From JASFHF01 sp050123375 (GTDB lineage: Bacteria; Pseudomonadota; Gammaproteobacteria; UBA12402), in NCBI GenBank assembly GCA_050123375.1, contig JASFHF010000014.1:1-44451 (forward strand): 44,451 nucleotides of DNA, in the 5' to 3' direction. Below the pieces are notes generated by a model, which ran no database searches, was not told the origin of the DNA, and was given only the letters and a program-made list of their open reading frames with translations. Positions 16,453 to 24,654 of this stretch are shown here, piece by piece (positions within the stretch are counted from its first letter, which is position 1; the number at the start of each line of letters is the position of its first letter). The position numbers were made by a program, and so were the translations under genes.

Positions 16453-16712
16453 ACTGGAAAGTTGTTTTTACCAAACAAGCGCAAAAAGATGCAAAGAAAT
16501 TGGCAAAACACAATTTAAAAGCTAAGGCACAAGAAATACTAAAAATATTGCAAAAAAATCCCTTGCAAAACCCGCCAACATATAAAAAACTATTGGGAGA
16601 TTTGCGCGGTACTTATTCTAGACGAATTAATATTCAGCATAGAATTGTATACCAATTAATATCCAATAAAAAAGTCGTAAAGATAATTCGCATGTGGACA
16701 CATTACGAATAA
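16449..16712 (+). CDS. yoeB: YoeB/Txe-type mRNA interferase toxin
   Basis: This 87-residue RelE-superfamily toxin starts at GTG 16449, overlapping the antitoxin stop. It begins VVFTKQAQKDAKKLAKHNLK and continues through NPLQNPPTYKKLLGDLRGTYSRRI, QHRIVYQL and MWTHYE. The order (Glu-rich helix, Arg in the core strand, HY near the C-terminus) is the YoeB catalytic arrangement for cutting mRNA in the ribosome. Length and frame look intact, so the module is probably functional. It sits between miaA and mutL, a place where no extra gene is expected, which points to acquisition. Confidence 0.9.
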   Translation: MNWKVVFTKQAQKDAKKLAKHNLKAKAQEILKILQKNPLQNPPTYKKLLGDLRGTYSRRINIQHRIVYQLISNKKVVKIIRMWTHYE

Positions 16713-16754
16713 TATACCGCTCGCCAATGAAGAAACCAGATTTATATTGCCAGT

Positions 16755-16915
16755 TTAAATTGGAACTAGTGATTTTACAACTTGTTTGCTTTGTAAAATC
16801 ACTAGTAAGCAAGCATGAAAATTACTTAAAAAGAATACAGATTTATCATGCGCGGTAGCTGCCACAAAAATTTAATAGGTAATTTGTTAGTTACAAATCC
16901 GGCATCTTGAGGTAA
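16755..16915. repeat. Composite palindromic repeat, half copy
   Basis: About 105 bases here align with the left half of the 4600-4840 structure. The hairpin arms are ACTAGTGATTTTACAA (16765-16780) and its complement (16791-16806), followed by AGTAAGCAAGCA and CATGCGCGGTAGCT. The right half is missing, though a CCGGCAT...TTGAGGT stretch near 16899-16912 resembles the segment after the full copy. Arm changes relative to the first copy are compensated on both sides. It lies between the convergent ends of yoeB and mutL. Confidence 0.75.
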
Positions 16916-16931
16916 GAGTGGTATATACCTA

Positions 16932-18665
16932 TTATTTTCCTCGCAAAAATAATTTACCCAATTGCTCCATAGTCAACTGCGTCCAAGTTGGACGTCCATG
17001 ATTGCATTGTCCGCCGCGTTCGGTGTTTTCTAAATCGCGTAGTAATGCATTCATTTCTGGAATAGTCATTTTGCGATTGGCACGCACAGATCCATGGCAA
17101 GCCATGGTTGCAAATATTTTGTTGATGTTTTCATAAATACGAGATGAGTTGCCATACTCAATCAGATCGGAAATTACATCGCGCGTTAGTTGTTCGACAT
17201 CTGCATTGCGCAGCAAACTTGGTACTGTTCGTACCACGATGGTATCAACTCCCATGCATGCTAATTCAATACCTAATTGTTGGAATAATTTTGCGTGCTC
17301 TACAGCAATAGTTACTTCTTTTTCACTTAAATTAATTCGCAGCGGGATTAGTAATGGTTGTATTTTTATTGTTTCTTTTTCAAAAGATTTTTTTAATTTC
17401 TCATATACAATGCGTTCGTGTGCCGCATGCATATCGACGATAATTAAACCGTTTTCATTTTGTGACAAAATGTAAGTATCGTGTAATTGCGCAATAGTGA
17501 ATCCAAGCGGATGTCCTATGTTGTTTTCTTTGATTGGGGTTTCTGCGTATAGATTTTTGTATGCAGAAACTGATTCGCGCGCTTGCAGTGGTATTTTTGT
17601 TTGATAGCTTGGTTTGATATTTATTGTTTGTTTTTTAACAGCAACAAAATCATCCGGACGAATTTTAGATAATGCTTGATGTAGTGTGTGAAACAAAAAA
17701 TCATGAACTAAACGGCTGTCACGAAAGCGGACTTCATGCTTAGTTGGATGAACATTTACATCTACTAGAGTTGGATCAATTTCAAAAAATAATACGTATG
17801 CTGGATGCCGCTCGTGATATAAAACATCCCGATAAGCCTGACGGATTGCGTGATTGACTAATTTATCACGTACAATACGGCCGTTCACATAAAAATATTG
17901 CATATCAGATTGGCTGCGCGAGAATGTTGGTTGTGCAATCCATCCCCACAAACGTAGATTGTCATTTTGCATTTCAATAGTAATTGCATTTTGTATAAAT
18001 GGTTCACCGCAAATGGCAGCAATTCGTTGTTCTTGTTGTTCAGTTGAAGTTGCAGCTGAAAAATGATGAATGGGTTTTTTGTTATGCTGCAGAATAAAAT
18101 CAACGCCAAAATTGCTAAGTGCGATTTTTTTAACTAATTCTTCGATGTGTGCAAATTCAGTTTTTTCTGTGCGTAAAAATTTTCTGCGGGCAGGTGTATT
18201 AAAAAATAAATCACGAACTTCCACGGTGGTGCCTTGTGGGTGCGCGGCCGGAGATATTTTTGCATTTTGTTCTCGTCCTTCAGTTTGTACTGCGAAACCT
18301 GCAGTTTGTCCGGCGGTTGCAGATTTTAAAATTAATCTGGAAACTGAACCAATGCTGGCTAATGCTTCACCGCGGAAGCCCAAGGACATAACTTTTTCTA
18401 AATCTTCCAAGCTTTTTATTTTACTGGTTGCGTGGCGATTTAAAGCTAGTGGTAAATCATCTGGATGAATGCCATCACCGTTGTCATGTACGCAAATTAA
18501 TTGTGAGCCCGCTTTTTCAATATTAATTTCAATGCGGGAAGCGTGGGCATCTAAACTATTTTCAACCAATTCTTTAACTACGGCGGCAGGACGTTCAATT
18601 ACTTCACCTGCAGCAATTTGGTTGGATAAATTAGGAGTTAAAATGTGAATTCGATTTGTAGACAT
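16932..18665 (-). CDS. mutL: DNA mismatch repair protein MutL
   Basis: MutL couples MutS mismatch recognition to strand incision. The GHKL ATPase domain (1-330) shows IAAGEVIERPAAVVKELVEN, DNGDGI and FRGEALASI. A linker leads to a C-terminal dimerisation domain containing DMHAAHERIVYE. This fits the DxHA(x)2E(x)4E nuclease motif, and MACHGSVRA and QCNHGRPTW are the other expected metal-site segments. The protein is therefore probably an intrinsic endonuclease, as in bacteria without MutH. At 577 aa it is of normal size. The start is 6 bases after the amiB stop, so the two are co-transcribed. Confidence 0.95.
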   Translation of the reverse strand: MSTNRIHILTPNLSNQIAAGEVIERPAAVVKELVENSLDAHASRIEINIEKAGSQLICVHDNGDGIHPDDLPLALNRHATSKIKSLEDLEKVMSLGFRGEALASIGSVSRLILKSATAGQTAGFAVQTEGREQNAKISPAAHPQGTTVEVRDLFFNTPARRKFLRTEKTEFAHIEELVKKIALSNFGVDFILQHNKKPIHHFSAATSTEQQEQRIAAICGEPFIQNAITIEMQNDNLRLWGWIAQPTFSRSQSDMQYFYVNGRIVRDKLVNHAIRQAYRDVLYHERHPAYVLFFEIDPTLVDVNVHPTKHEVRFRDSRLVHDFLFHTLHQALSKIRPDDFVAVKKQTINIKPSYQTKIPLQARESVSAYKNLYAETPIKENNIGHPLGFTIAQLHDTYILSQNENGLIIVDMHAAHERIVYEKLKKSFEKETIKIQPLLIPLRINLSEKEVTIAVEHAKLFQQLGIELACMGVDTIVVRTVPSLLRNADVEQLTRDVISDLIEYGNSSRIYENINKIFATMACHGSVRANRKMTIPEMNALLRDLENTERGGQCNHGRPTWTQLTMEQLGKLFLRGK

Positions 18666-18671
18666 AATAAA

Positions 18672-20024
18672 TTACCTTTTTGGGACTTGTAATATTTGAC
18701 CGATACTTAAAATATTATTGTTTAAATGATTAATGCGTTTTAATGCAGCAACTGATATTTTATATTGATGTGCAATCGTAGTTAAGTTTTCACCTGGTTG
18801 TACTTTATGATTTATAGTTTTGCGGTATAATATGGTTAGTATAGTTTCTGGCGGTGGATAACGATGTAAATAATTTATTATTCCCTGCATTAAAGCACGT
18901 GCAATTTTTTGTTGATATTTGGGATTACGCAGCAATTTTTCTTCAGAGCGGTTAGAAATAAAACCAGTTTCTACTAATAATGAAGGAATATCGGGTGATT
19001 TTAATACTACAAATGGAGCTTGTTCGACATGTCCTGTGTGTAAACGGGCAACTTGATTAAGCGAACGGATAATATAGTTACCTAATACTAAACTTTCGCG
19101 GATTGTCGCGGTTTGGGATAAATCAATTAAAACAGAACGTAGTAAGTAACTTTTATCTTCTAAGTTAGTGCCGCCCATCAATTCGGAATAATTTTCTTTT
19201 TGTGCTAACCAGCGTGCGGCTTCGCTGGTTGCGCCGTGTTGTGATAACGCAAATACTGATGCTCCGCGAGATGCACGTCTTCGATAAGCATCAGCATGAA
19301 TTGCGATAAAAACATCAGCCCATCCAGATCGCGCTGATCTTAATCTGCCGCGTAATGGTACAAAATAATCACCAGTGCGAGTTAGTTTTACATTAATGCC
19401 GGGTTGTTGTTTTAATAAAGTAGTTAAGTCTTTGCTAATTGCTAATACAACGTTTTTTTCGTGTGTGCCTAATTGTCCAGTAGCGCCGGGATCTTGGCCG
19501 CCATGTCCTGGATCAATAACAATAACCGCATTTCTTAAATTAATTTCTTTGTTTGTATGAGAGGTATTGGTTTTTATGGCAGAGCTTTTTACAGGAATTG
19601 CTGTTGTACTTTTAGGGATAGTTTCTTTTTGTTTGTAAGGAATTAAATCAATTATCAAACGGTAATTAAAACGGCCATAAGGTGTTATAGAATATGTTTT
19701 AGGAATAAACCGTTGACTTAGGGAAAAAACCAAACGTAGTTGTTGGTGTGGTTGTATGCCGGTGCGTATGTTTTTAATAATGCTGTTGTATTTGAGGCGC
19801 TTAACTGGATAAGTAATTTTGGTGTTGGCGAGGTCAACAATTAAACGATCAGGTTTTTTTAAAGTAAAACAATGATATTTGAATGGATGATCAAAAGATA
19901 AAACTAAGCGGGTATGCTGATTGATTTGTAAAATATTTACACGCGTTAATTTGGTTTGAGCGGCGCTTGCAGAAAAAGGTAATAACAATAAACTTAAAAA
20001 AGTAATTAAATATTTTAGTTTCAA
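18672..20024 (-). CDS. amiB: N-acetylmuramoyl-L-alanine amidase with AMIN and LysM domains
   Basis: This periplasmic amidase cleaves the peptide stem from MurNAc during cell separation. The 450 aa run in order: a signal peptide (MKLKYLITFLSLLLLPFSASA), an AMIN domain (about 25-130) for septal localisation, a zinc Amidase_3 domain (about 168-395) and a C-terminal LysM (about 405-449) for glycan binding. The amidase shows VIDPGHGGQDPGA, FIAIHADAYRRR and SLLVETGFISN, including His ligands and the catalytic Glu. It lies in the conserved order nnr-tsaE-amiB-mutL. AmiC has AMIN without LysM, so the domain content favours AmiB. Confidence 0.93.
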   Translation of the reverse strand: MKLKYLITFLSLLLLPFSASAAQTKLTRVNILQINQHTRLVLSFDHPFKYHCFTLKKPDRLIVDLANTKITYPVKRLKYNSIIKNIRTGIQPHQQLRLVFSLSQRFIPKTYSITPYGRFNYRLIIDLIPYKQKETIPKSTTAIPVKSSAIKTNTSHTNKEINLRNAVIVIDPGHGGQDPGATGQLGTHEKNVVLAISKDLTTLLKQQPGINVKLTRTGDYFVPLRGRLRSARSGWADVFIAIHADAYRRRASRGASVFALSQHGATSEAARWLAQKENYSELMGGTNLEDKSYLLRSVLIDLSQTATIRESLVLGNYIIRSLNQVARLHTGHVEQAPFVVLKSPDIPSLLVETGFISNRSEEKLLRNPKYQQKIARALMQGIINYLHRYPPPETILTILYRKTINHKVQPGENLTTIAHQYKISVAALKRINHLNNNILSIGQILQVPKR

Positions 20025-20026
20025 CC

Positions 20027-20470
20027 TTATAACTCCAATTTAGAAATAATATTAGTATTTTTTTCTTCAAGGCGCACCATTCTACCAGATTTCTCAATTT
20101 TCAGGTAACAGCAGAGATTAGCTTCCGGCAAAAATCCTTTGCCGTTTTCCGGCCATTCGATTAGCCAGATATTTTGTTCAGCATAGTCACGAATACCAAT
20201 AAAGCTTAATTCTTCCGGGTCAGTTAGGCGATATAAATCAAGGTGATGAATGGTTCTGTCGTCAGCTTGATAAGTTTCCATTAGGGTATATGTTGGACTT
20301 TTGACTCGGCCGATATGGCCTAAGCTTTGCAAAAATCCGCGCACCAAAGTGGTTTTACCAGCGCCTAATTCGCCATATAAATAAATTACAAAATTATTAG
20401 GCACAATTTTTGCTAATTTTGCGCCTAATTCTATTGTTGCTGTTTCGTTTGGCAAAAATGTTGATAGCAT
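20027..20470 (-). CDS. tsaE: tRNA threonylcarbamoyladenosine biosynthesis ATPase
   Basis: TsaE drives turnover of the TsaB-TsaD complex that makes t6A37 in ANN-decoding tRNAs. The 147 aa protein has a P-loop LYGELGAGKTTLVRGFL and the conserved segments SPTYTLMETY and HLDLYRLTDPEELSFIG, then IWLIEWPENG. Only 2 bases separate it from amiB. The three-way repeat copy 2 divides it from nnr upstream, so the operon is either split there or carries an RNA structure inside. Confidence 0.94.
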   Translation of the reverse strand: MLSTFLPNETATIELGAKLAKIVPNNFVIYLYGELGAGKTTLVRGFLQSLGHIGRVKSPTYTLMETYQADDRTIHHLDLYRLTDPEELSFIGIRDYAEQNIWLIEWPENGKGFLPEANLCCYLKIEKSGRMVRLEEKNTNIISKLEL

Positions 20471-20487
20471 AAAATATTAGTTATTAT

Positions 20488-20587
20488 GAGGCTTTGGGTA
20501 TCTTTTTTCTCCTCCCTGACACATCCATGTGTCTCCCGCGCTCCCATCCATGGGCGCTAGTCGTCGAAAAAAGATACCCAAAGCCTC
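20488..20587. repeat. Three-way-junction repeat, copy 2
   Basis: The perfect 22-bp outer arms are 20488-20509 (starting GAGGCTTTGGGTATC) and 20566-20587. Inside are the hairpins GACACATCCATGTGTC and CCCATCCATGGG closed by GCG/CGC. Compared with copy 1 (12282-12381), the outer stem and both inner stems differ at paired positions while keeping pairing, and the loops ATCCATG and CTAGTCGTC are identical. It separates nnr from tsaE on the same strand. Confidence 0.82.
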
Positions 20588-20615
20588 TTATAATCGACGC
20601 ATAATAAAACAATAG

Positions 20616-22088
20616 CTACAAGTTAACCAGTGTTTGCAAATAAGGCAATAAGTCAGTTGCCAATAAACCGCGTTCGCCTAAGGTATGTGCTGCACAATCC
20701 GCAGCTTCAGCATGTAAACACACACCGCATTCAGCTGCAGTTGCAAGTGGAATTTCTTGTGCCGCAAGTCCGGCAATAACTCCGGTCAGCACGTCTCCCA
20801 TACCGCCGCTTGCCATTCCGGGGTTACCGGCAGTACATATTTTTATGGGGTTTTCTCCGTCATAAGTTAAGCTGCCGGCTCCTTTTAGTATACAAATTCC
20901 GCCATATTTTTTTTGGATTGCAGTTATTGCAGTAAAGCGATCGTTTTGAATATCGCAAGTGTTGGTGTTAAGTAGACGTGCTGCTTCGCCTGGATGCGGA
21001 GTTAGTACCCAATTCGGTTGTGATGAGGGTGTTTTTGCTAATAAATTTAAAGCGTCAGCATCAACAACTAATGGTTTGTTAGCGGCGCATTTTAAAGTTG
21101 TCTTTAAGATTGATTGACTCCAGGCTGATTGTCCCAATCCTGGGCCGATTGCGATTACTGAGGCTTTTTTGATTAACGCGATAAGCTCTTTTGCTGTTTT
21201 TATACCTCTACACATTAACTCTGGTTGAGCAATATTAAGTACAGTTGCGTGTTCTGGTCTGGTAGCGATAGTTAACATGCCCGCGCCAACTCGGGCTGCG
21301 GCGCTTGCAGCCATATGCGGTGCGCCAGACATACCATGGTCTCCGCCAATAACTAATACATGGCCAAAATCACCTTTATTAGCAGTTAAAATTCTAGGAA
21401 TAAAGTTATTTTCATAATCATCTAAAGCAATCATTTCTGCCGGGTACTCAACTTGTGCGAATAATTTTTCTGGTAAATCCAAATTATCACAAATAAGATC
21501 GCCGCAATAATCAGGGGCATCTCCAGTCAATAAGCCTGGTTTGATTCCGATAAAAGTGATGGTGCAATTGGCGATGACTGCATTACCTAATACTGCGCCG
21601 GTGTCAGCGTTAATGCCGGAAGGAATATCGACGGAAATAATATCTACAGTACTGTTATTAAGATAGTTTATTGCTTCGGCGTAGTTTTGTTTAACTTGTC
21701 CTTTTAAGCCAATACCAAGTAAAGCATCAACGAATATATCTGCGGTCAATGATTCATTAGTATCGAAAGGTTTAATAGTCACCCCTTGTTTTTCGCATGC
21801 CTGCATGGCACACAAAGCTTCATTTTTTAGTTTGTTAAGTTCTCCTAAGTGGCGTACTTCCACATTAATGCCTTTTTCATGAGCTAAGCGTGCAACTACA
21901 TAACCGTCACCGCCATTATTTCCAGATCCGCAGAATACGATAATTGATGATGTGTGAGGCCAATGTTTGGTGATTGTTTGTAAAACCGCGCTACCCGCTT
22001 TTTGCATCATCATATCGGCTGTTATGCTATTTTCAATTGCATTTTGTTCAAGCTGTCGAATTTGTGCTGTGGTATATAAAAATGACAT
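20616..22088 (-). CDS. nnr: Bifunctional NAD(P)H-hydrate epimerase/dehydratase
   Basis: This metabolite-repair enzyme restores damaged NAD(P)H. The N-terminal YjeF_N epimerase domain (about 1-215) shows FCGSGNNGGDGYVVARL and SVDIPSGINADTG. The C-terminal ADP/ATP-dependent dehydratase (about 225-488) shows GDHGMSGAPHMAA, KPLVVDADALNLL, VLTPHPGEAARLL and GNPGMASGGMGDVLTG. At 490 aa it is a full-length fusion. It begins the nnr-tsaE-amiB-mutL series. A 14-bp palindrome overlaps its start codon, shared with the divergent murC promoter region. Confidence 0.94.
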   Translation of the reverse strand: MSFLYTTAQIRQLEQNAIENSITADMMMQKAGSAVLQTITKHWPHTSSIIVFCGSGNNGGDGYVVARLAHEKGINVEVRHLGELNKLKNEALCAMQACEKQGVTIKPFDTNESLTADIFVDALLGIGLKGQVKQNYAEAINYLNNSTVDIISVDIPSGINADTGAVLGNAVIANCTITFIGIKPGLLTGDAPDYCGDLICDNLDLPEKLFAQVEYPAEMIALDDYENNFIPRILTANKGDFGHVLVIGGDHGMSGAPHMAASAAARVGAGMLTIATRPEHATVLNIAQPELMCRGIKTAKELIALIKKASVIAIGPGLGQSAWSQSILKTTLKCAANKPLVVDADALNLLAKTPSSQPNWVLTPHPGEAARLLNTNTCDIQNDRFTAITAIQKKYGGICILKGAGSLTYDGENPIKICTAGNPGMASGGMGDVLTGVIAGLAAQEIPLATAAECGVCLHAEAADCAAHTLGERGLLATDLLPYLQTLVNL

Positions 22089-22100
22089 AATCCGGATTAT
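22087..22100. promoter_or_regulatory. Palindrome at the nnr/murC divergent start region
   Basis: ATAATCCGGATTAT is a perfect 14-bp palindrome covering the last two bases of the nnr start codon's complement and the first bases of the spacer toward murC. It may be an operator for either gene; nothing identifies the protein that would bind it. Confidence 0.3.
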
Positions 22101-22170
22101 AACTTAAAATAATCGACATTTTGAGATATTATTAGGTATATTACTTCAAATCAAACTTGGGAGTTTTAAA

Positions 22171-23592
22171 TTGTCTGATTTACCATCCTGTAATCGCATT
22201 TCTGAAATGAGACGGATTAAGCATATTCATTTTGTTGGTATCGGTGGTTCTGGTATGGGAGGAATCGCAGAAGTTTTGCTGCATGAAGGATATAAAATTT
22301 CTGGTTCGGATTTGAGTCAAAATGCGGTTACTAAACGGTTGCTTGATTTGGGGGTTGATGTCTATATTGGTCATGACGCTGATTTTATTAAGGGGGCTGA
22401 TGTATTGGTTATTTCCTCGGCAATTAAAGAAGATAATCCTGAGGTTGTGGTTGCGCGAAAGCAGCATATTCCGGTAGTGCCCCGAGCAGAGATGCTGGCA
22501 GAATTAATGCGCTTTCGTTATGGAGTTGCAATTGCTGGTACGCATGGAAAAACTACGACTACTAGTTTAGCTACCAGTATTTTGGCTGAGGCAGGTTTAG
22601 ATCCCACTTTTGTTATTGGTGGACGCTTAAATAGTGCTGGAACTAATGCTCATTTAGGGTCAGGTAAATATCTTGTTGCAGAAGCAGATGAAAGTGATGC
22701 TTCGTTTTTATTATTGCAGCCTACAATCGCGATTGTTACTAATATTGATGCCGATCATATGGCGACTTATCATGGTAATTTTGCCACGTTGAAACAAGCA
22801 TTTATTGATTTTTTACATAAGTTGCCTTTTTATGGTTTGGCGATTTTATGTGTTGATGATCCAAATGTGCGGGAAATTATGCCAAAAATTTCCCGACCAG
22901 CTATAACTTACGGATTTAGCAAGGATGCTGATGTACAAGCGATTAATTTTTCGCAAAGAGGCACACAATGTTATTTTACAGTTAAACGTAAAGGTAAACA
23001 GAAAAATCTGGATGTTGTATTAAATTCTCCGGGAGAACATAATGTTTTAAACGCGTTGGCAGCGATTGCGATTGCTACAGAGTTAGGGGTAGATAATGCA
23101 ATGATTATGCGTGCACTGCAGCAATTTGCAGGAGTTGGCCGACGTTTTCAGCAATTAGGCGCCTATAAATTTAATCAAGGGAAAGCTCTGTTTATTGATG
23201 ATTATGGGCATCATCCTAAAGAGGTTGAAGCCACAATCAAAGCGGCCAGACAAAGTTGGCCGGATAATCGATTGGTAATGATTTTTCAGCCGCATCGTTA
23301 CACGAGAACGCGGGATTTATTTGATGAATTTAGTTATGTGCTTGATAAAGTTGATTGTTTGTTAATGTTACCAATTTATGCTGCAAGCGAATTGCCGATT
23401 GAAGGAATTAGCGCAAAAAATTTATGTGCGAATATTCGTAAAATTGGAAAACTTAATCCTATATTTATTGAGAGTACAAAAAATTTATCACAACAATTGA
23501 ATAAAATTTTATTAGATGGTGATATCGTAATTGCGCAAGGTGCAGGCAGTATAAGTTCAATCGCCCGTGAATTAATCGAGGAAAGCAAATGA
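22171..23592 (+). CDS. murC: UDP-N-acetylmuramate--L-alanine ligase
   Basis: This cytosolic ligase adds L-Ala to UDP-MurNAc, the first residue of the peptidoglycan stem. The N-terminal domain has VGIGGSGMGGIAEVL; the ATP site is GTHGKTTTTS; later VAEADESDASFL, DADHMATYHG and DDYGHHPKEVEATI. At 473 aa it is normal. The start is TTG 22171, preceded by GGGAG 7 bases away; the reading begins before the Rossmann strand as in relatives. It overlaps murB by 4 bases (ATGA). In this genome the dcw genes upstream of murC (murG, ftsW) are not adjacent; nnr is instead. Confidence 0.95.
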   Translation: MSDLPSCNRISEMRRIKHIHFVGIGGSGMGGIAEVLLHEGYKISGSDLSQNAVTKRLLDLGVDVYIGHDADFIKGADVLVISSAIKEDNPEVVVARKQHIPVVPRAEMLAELMRFRYGVAIAGTHGKTTTTSLATSILAEAGLDPTFVIGGRLNSAGTNAHLGSGKYLVAEADESDASFLLLQPTIAIVTNIDADHMATYHGNFATLKQAFIDFLHKLPFYGLAILCVDDPNVREIMPKISRPAITYGFSKDADVQAINFSQRGTQCYFTVKRKGKQKNLDVVLNSPGEHNVLNALAAIAIATELGVDNAMIMRALQQFAGVGRRFQQLGAYKFNQGKALFIDDYGHHPKEVEATIKAARQSWPDNRLVMIFQPHRYTRTRDLFDEFSYVLDKVDCLLMLPIYAASELPIEGISAKNLCANIRKIGKLNPIFIESTKNLSQQLNKILLDGDIVIAQGAGSISSIARELIEESK

Positions 23593-24467
23593 GCTTGCGC
23601 GGTAAGTTACTTAAAAATAAATCATTAGCAGAATTTACTTCGTGGCGCGTTGGCGGGAACGCTAAGTGTATTTATCATCCGGCCGATTTAGATGATTTGT
23701 CTTTGTTTTTATCTTTATTGCCAAAACAAGAAGCGGTAATTTGTTTGGGAGCAGGCACTAATGTTTTAGTGCCGGATAGCGGTATCGAAAAAACGGTAAT
23801 CATTTTAAAAAATATTTTAAATGACATACAGCATGATGAAAGTACGGGCTTGATTTTTGCTGGAGCAGGTGCATTGAGTTCCAGGCTATCAAATTTTAGT
23901 GTTGATTTGAGGTTTCGTGGTTTGGAATTTTTAGTGGGAATTCCTGGTACGATTGGCGGCGCTCTTGCGATGAATGCTGGAGCATATGGCAGTGAAATTT
24001 GGAATTATGTTGCGCGTGTTGAAACAATAAATCGTGTGGGCGAAAAATTTGTGCGTGAAAAAAAAGATTTTGATTTTGGTTATCGTAAAGTTAAAAATTT
24101 AGTTGCAAATGAAGAATGGTTTGTTGCTGCGTATTTTAATTTAGAAAAAGGCAACAAGGAAATAAGTTTACAAATTATGCAGGATTGGTTGGCCAAGAGA
24201 AAAAATTCGCAGCCATTGGATTTGCCAAATGCAGGTTCAGTATTTAAGAATCCAAAAGAAGTTTATGCGGCGCGTTTAATTGAGCTTTGTGGTTTGAAAG
24301 GGTATCGTATTGGCGGTGCATCAGTTTCTACTAAACATGCTAATTTTATTGTGAATGATAAAAATGCTACCGCAACCGATATTGAAAAATTAATCGAATT
24401 TGTAGCAGAAAAAGTTAAACAACAAACAGGGATTGAGTTAGTGCGTGAGATTAGGATATTAGAATAA
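23589..24467 (+). CDS. murB: UDP-N-acetylenolpyruvoylglucosamine reductase, short type II
   Basis: This FAD enzyme reduces UDP-GlcNAc-enolpyruvate to UDP-MurNAc. Motifs are FTSWRVGGNAKCIYHP, LGAGTNVLVPD, VGIPGTIGGALAMNAGAYG (FAD), LPNAGSVFKNP with the proton-donor Ser, and GASVSTKHANFIVN, ending in GIELVREIRIL. The 292-residue length and the absence of the extra C-terminal loop mark the type II form. The start codon overlaps the murC stop. The stop is 7 bases before repeat copy B, which separates it from ddl. Confidence 0.95.
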   Translation: MSLRGKLLKNKSLAEFTSWRVGGNAKCIYHPADLDDLSLFLSLLPKQEAVICLGAGTNVLVPDSGIEKTVIILKNILNDIQHDESTGLIFAGAGALSSRLSNFSVDLRFRGLEFLVGIPGTIGGALAMNAGAYGSEIWNYVARVETINRVGEKFVREKKDFDFGYRKVKNLVANEEWFVAAYFNLEKGNKEISLQIMQDWLAKRKNSQPLDLPNAGSVFKNPKEVYAARLIELCGLKGYRIGGASVSTKHANFIVNDKNATATDIEKLIEFVAEKVKQQTGIELVREIRILE

Positions 24468-24474
24468 CGATATC

Positions 24475-24604
24475 GGGGTAAGTAATAATGGGGTCAAAGC
24501 TTGAATTTTAAACATTAATTTAATGAACAGAAGTAGAAAAGTTAGGTTTTAGTGGCTTAATTTAGAATGTAAAATTCAAGCTTTGACCCCGCTTAGTGGT
24601 ACCC
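24475..24604 (+). repeat. GGGGTC hairpin element, copy B
   Basis: Inner arms 24490-24510 and 24570-24590 are a perfect 21-bp pair (GGGGTCAAAGCTTGAATTTT at the left). The outer GGGGTA (24475) and GGTACCC (24598) match copies A and D. It lies between murB and ddl in the division cluster, in the same orientation as the other copies. Confidence 0.87.
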
Positions 24605-24654
24605 TCAAAGAAATTTTATGAGGACTGAGATACAAACAAAAAGGTCAGGTTATT

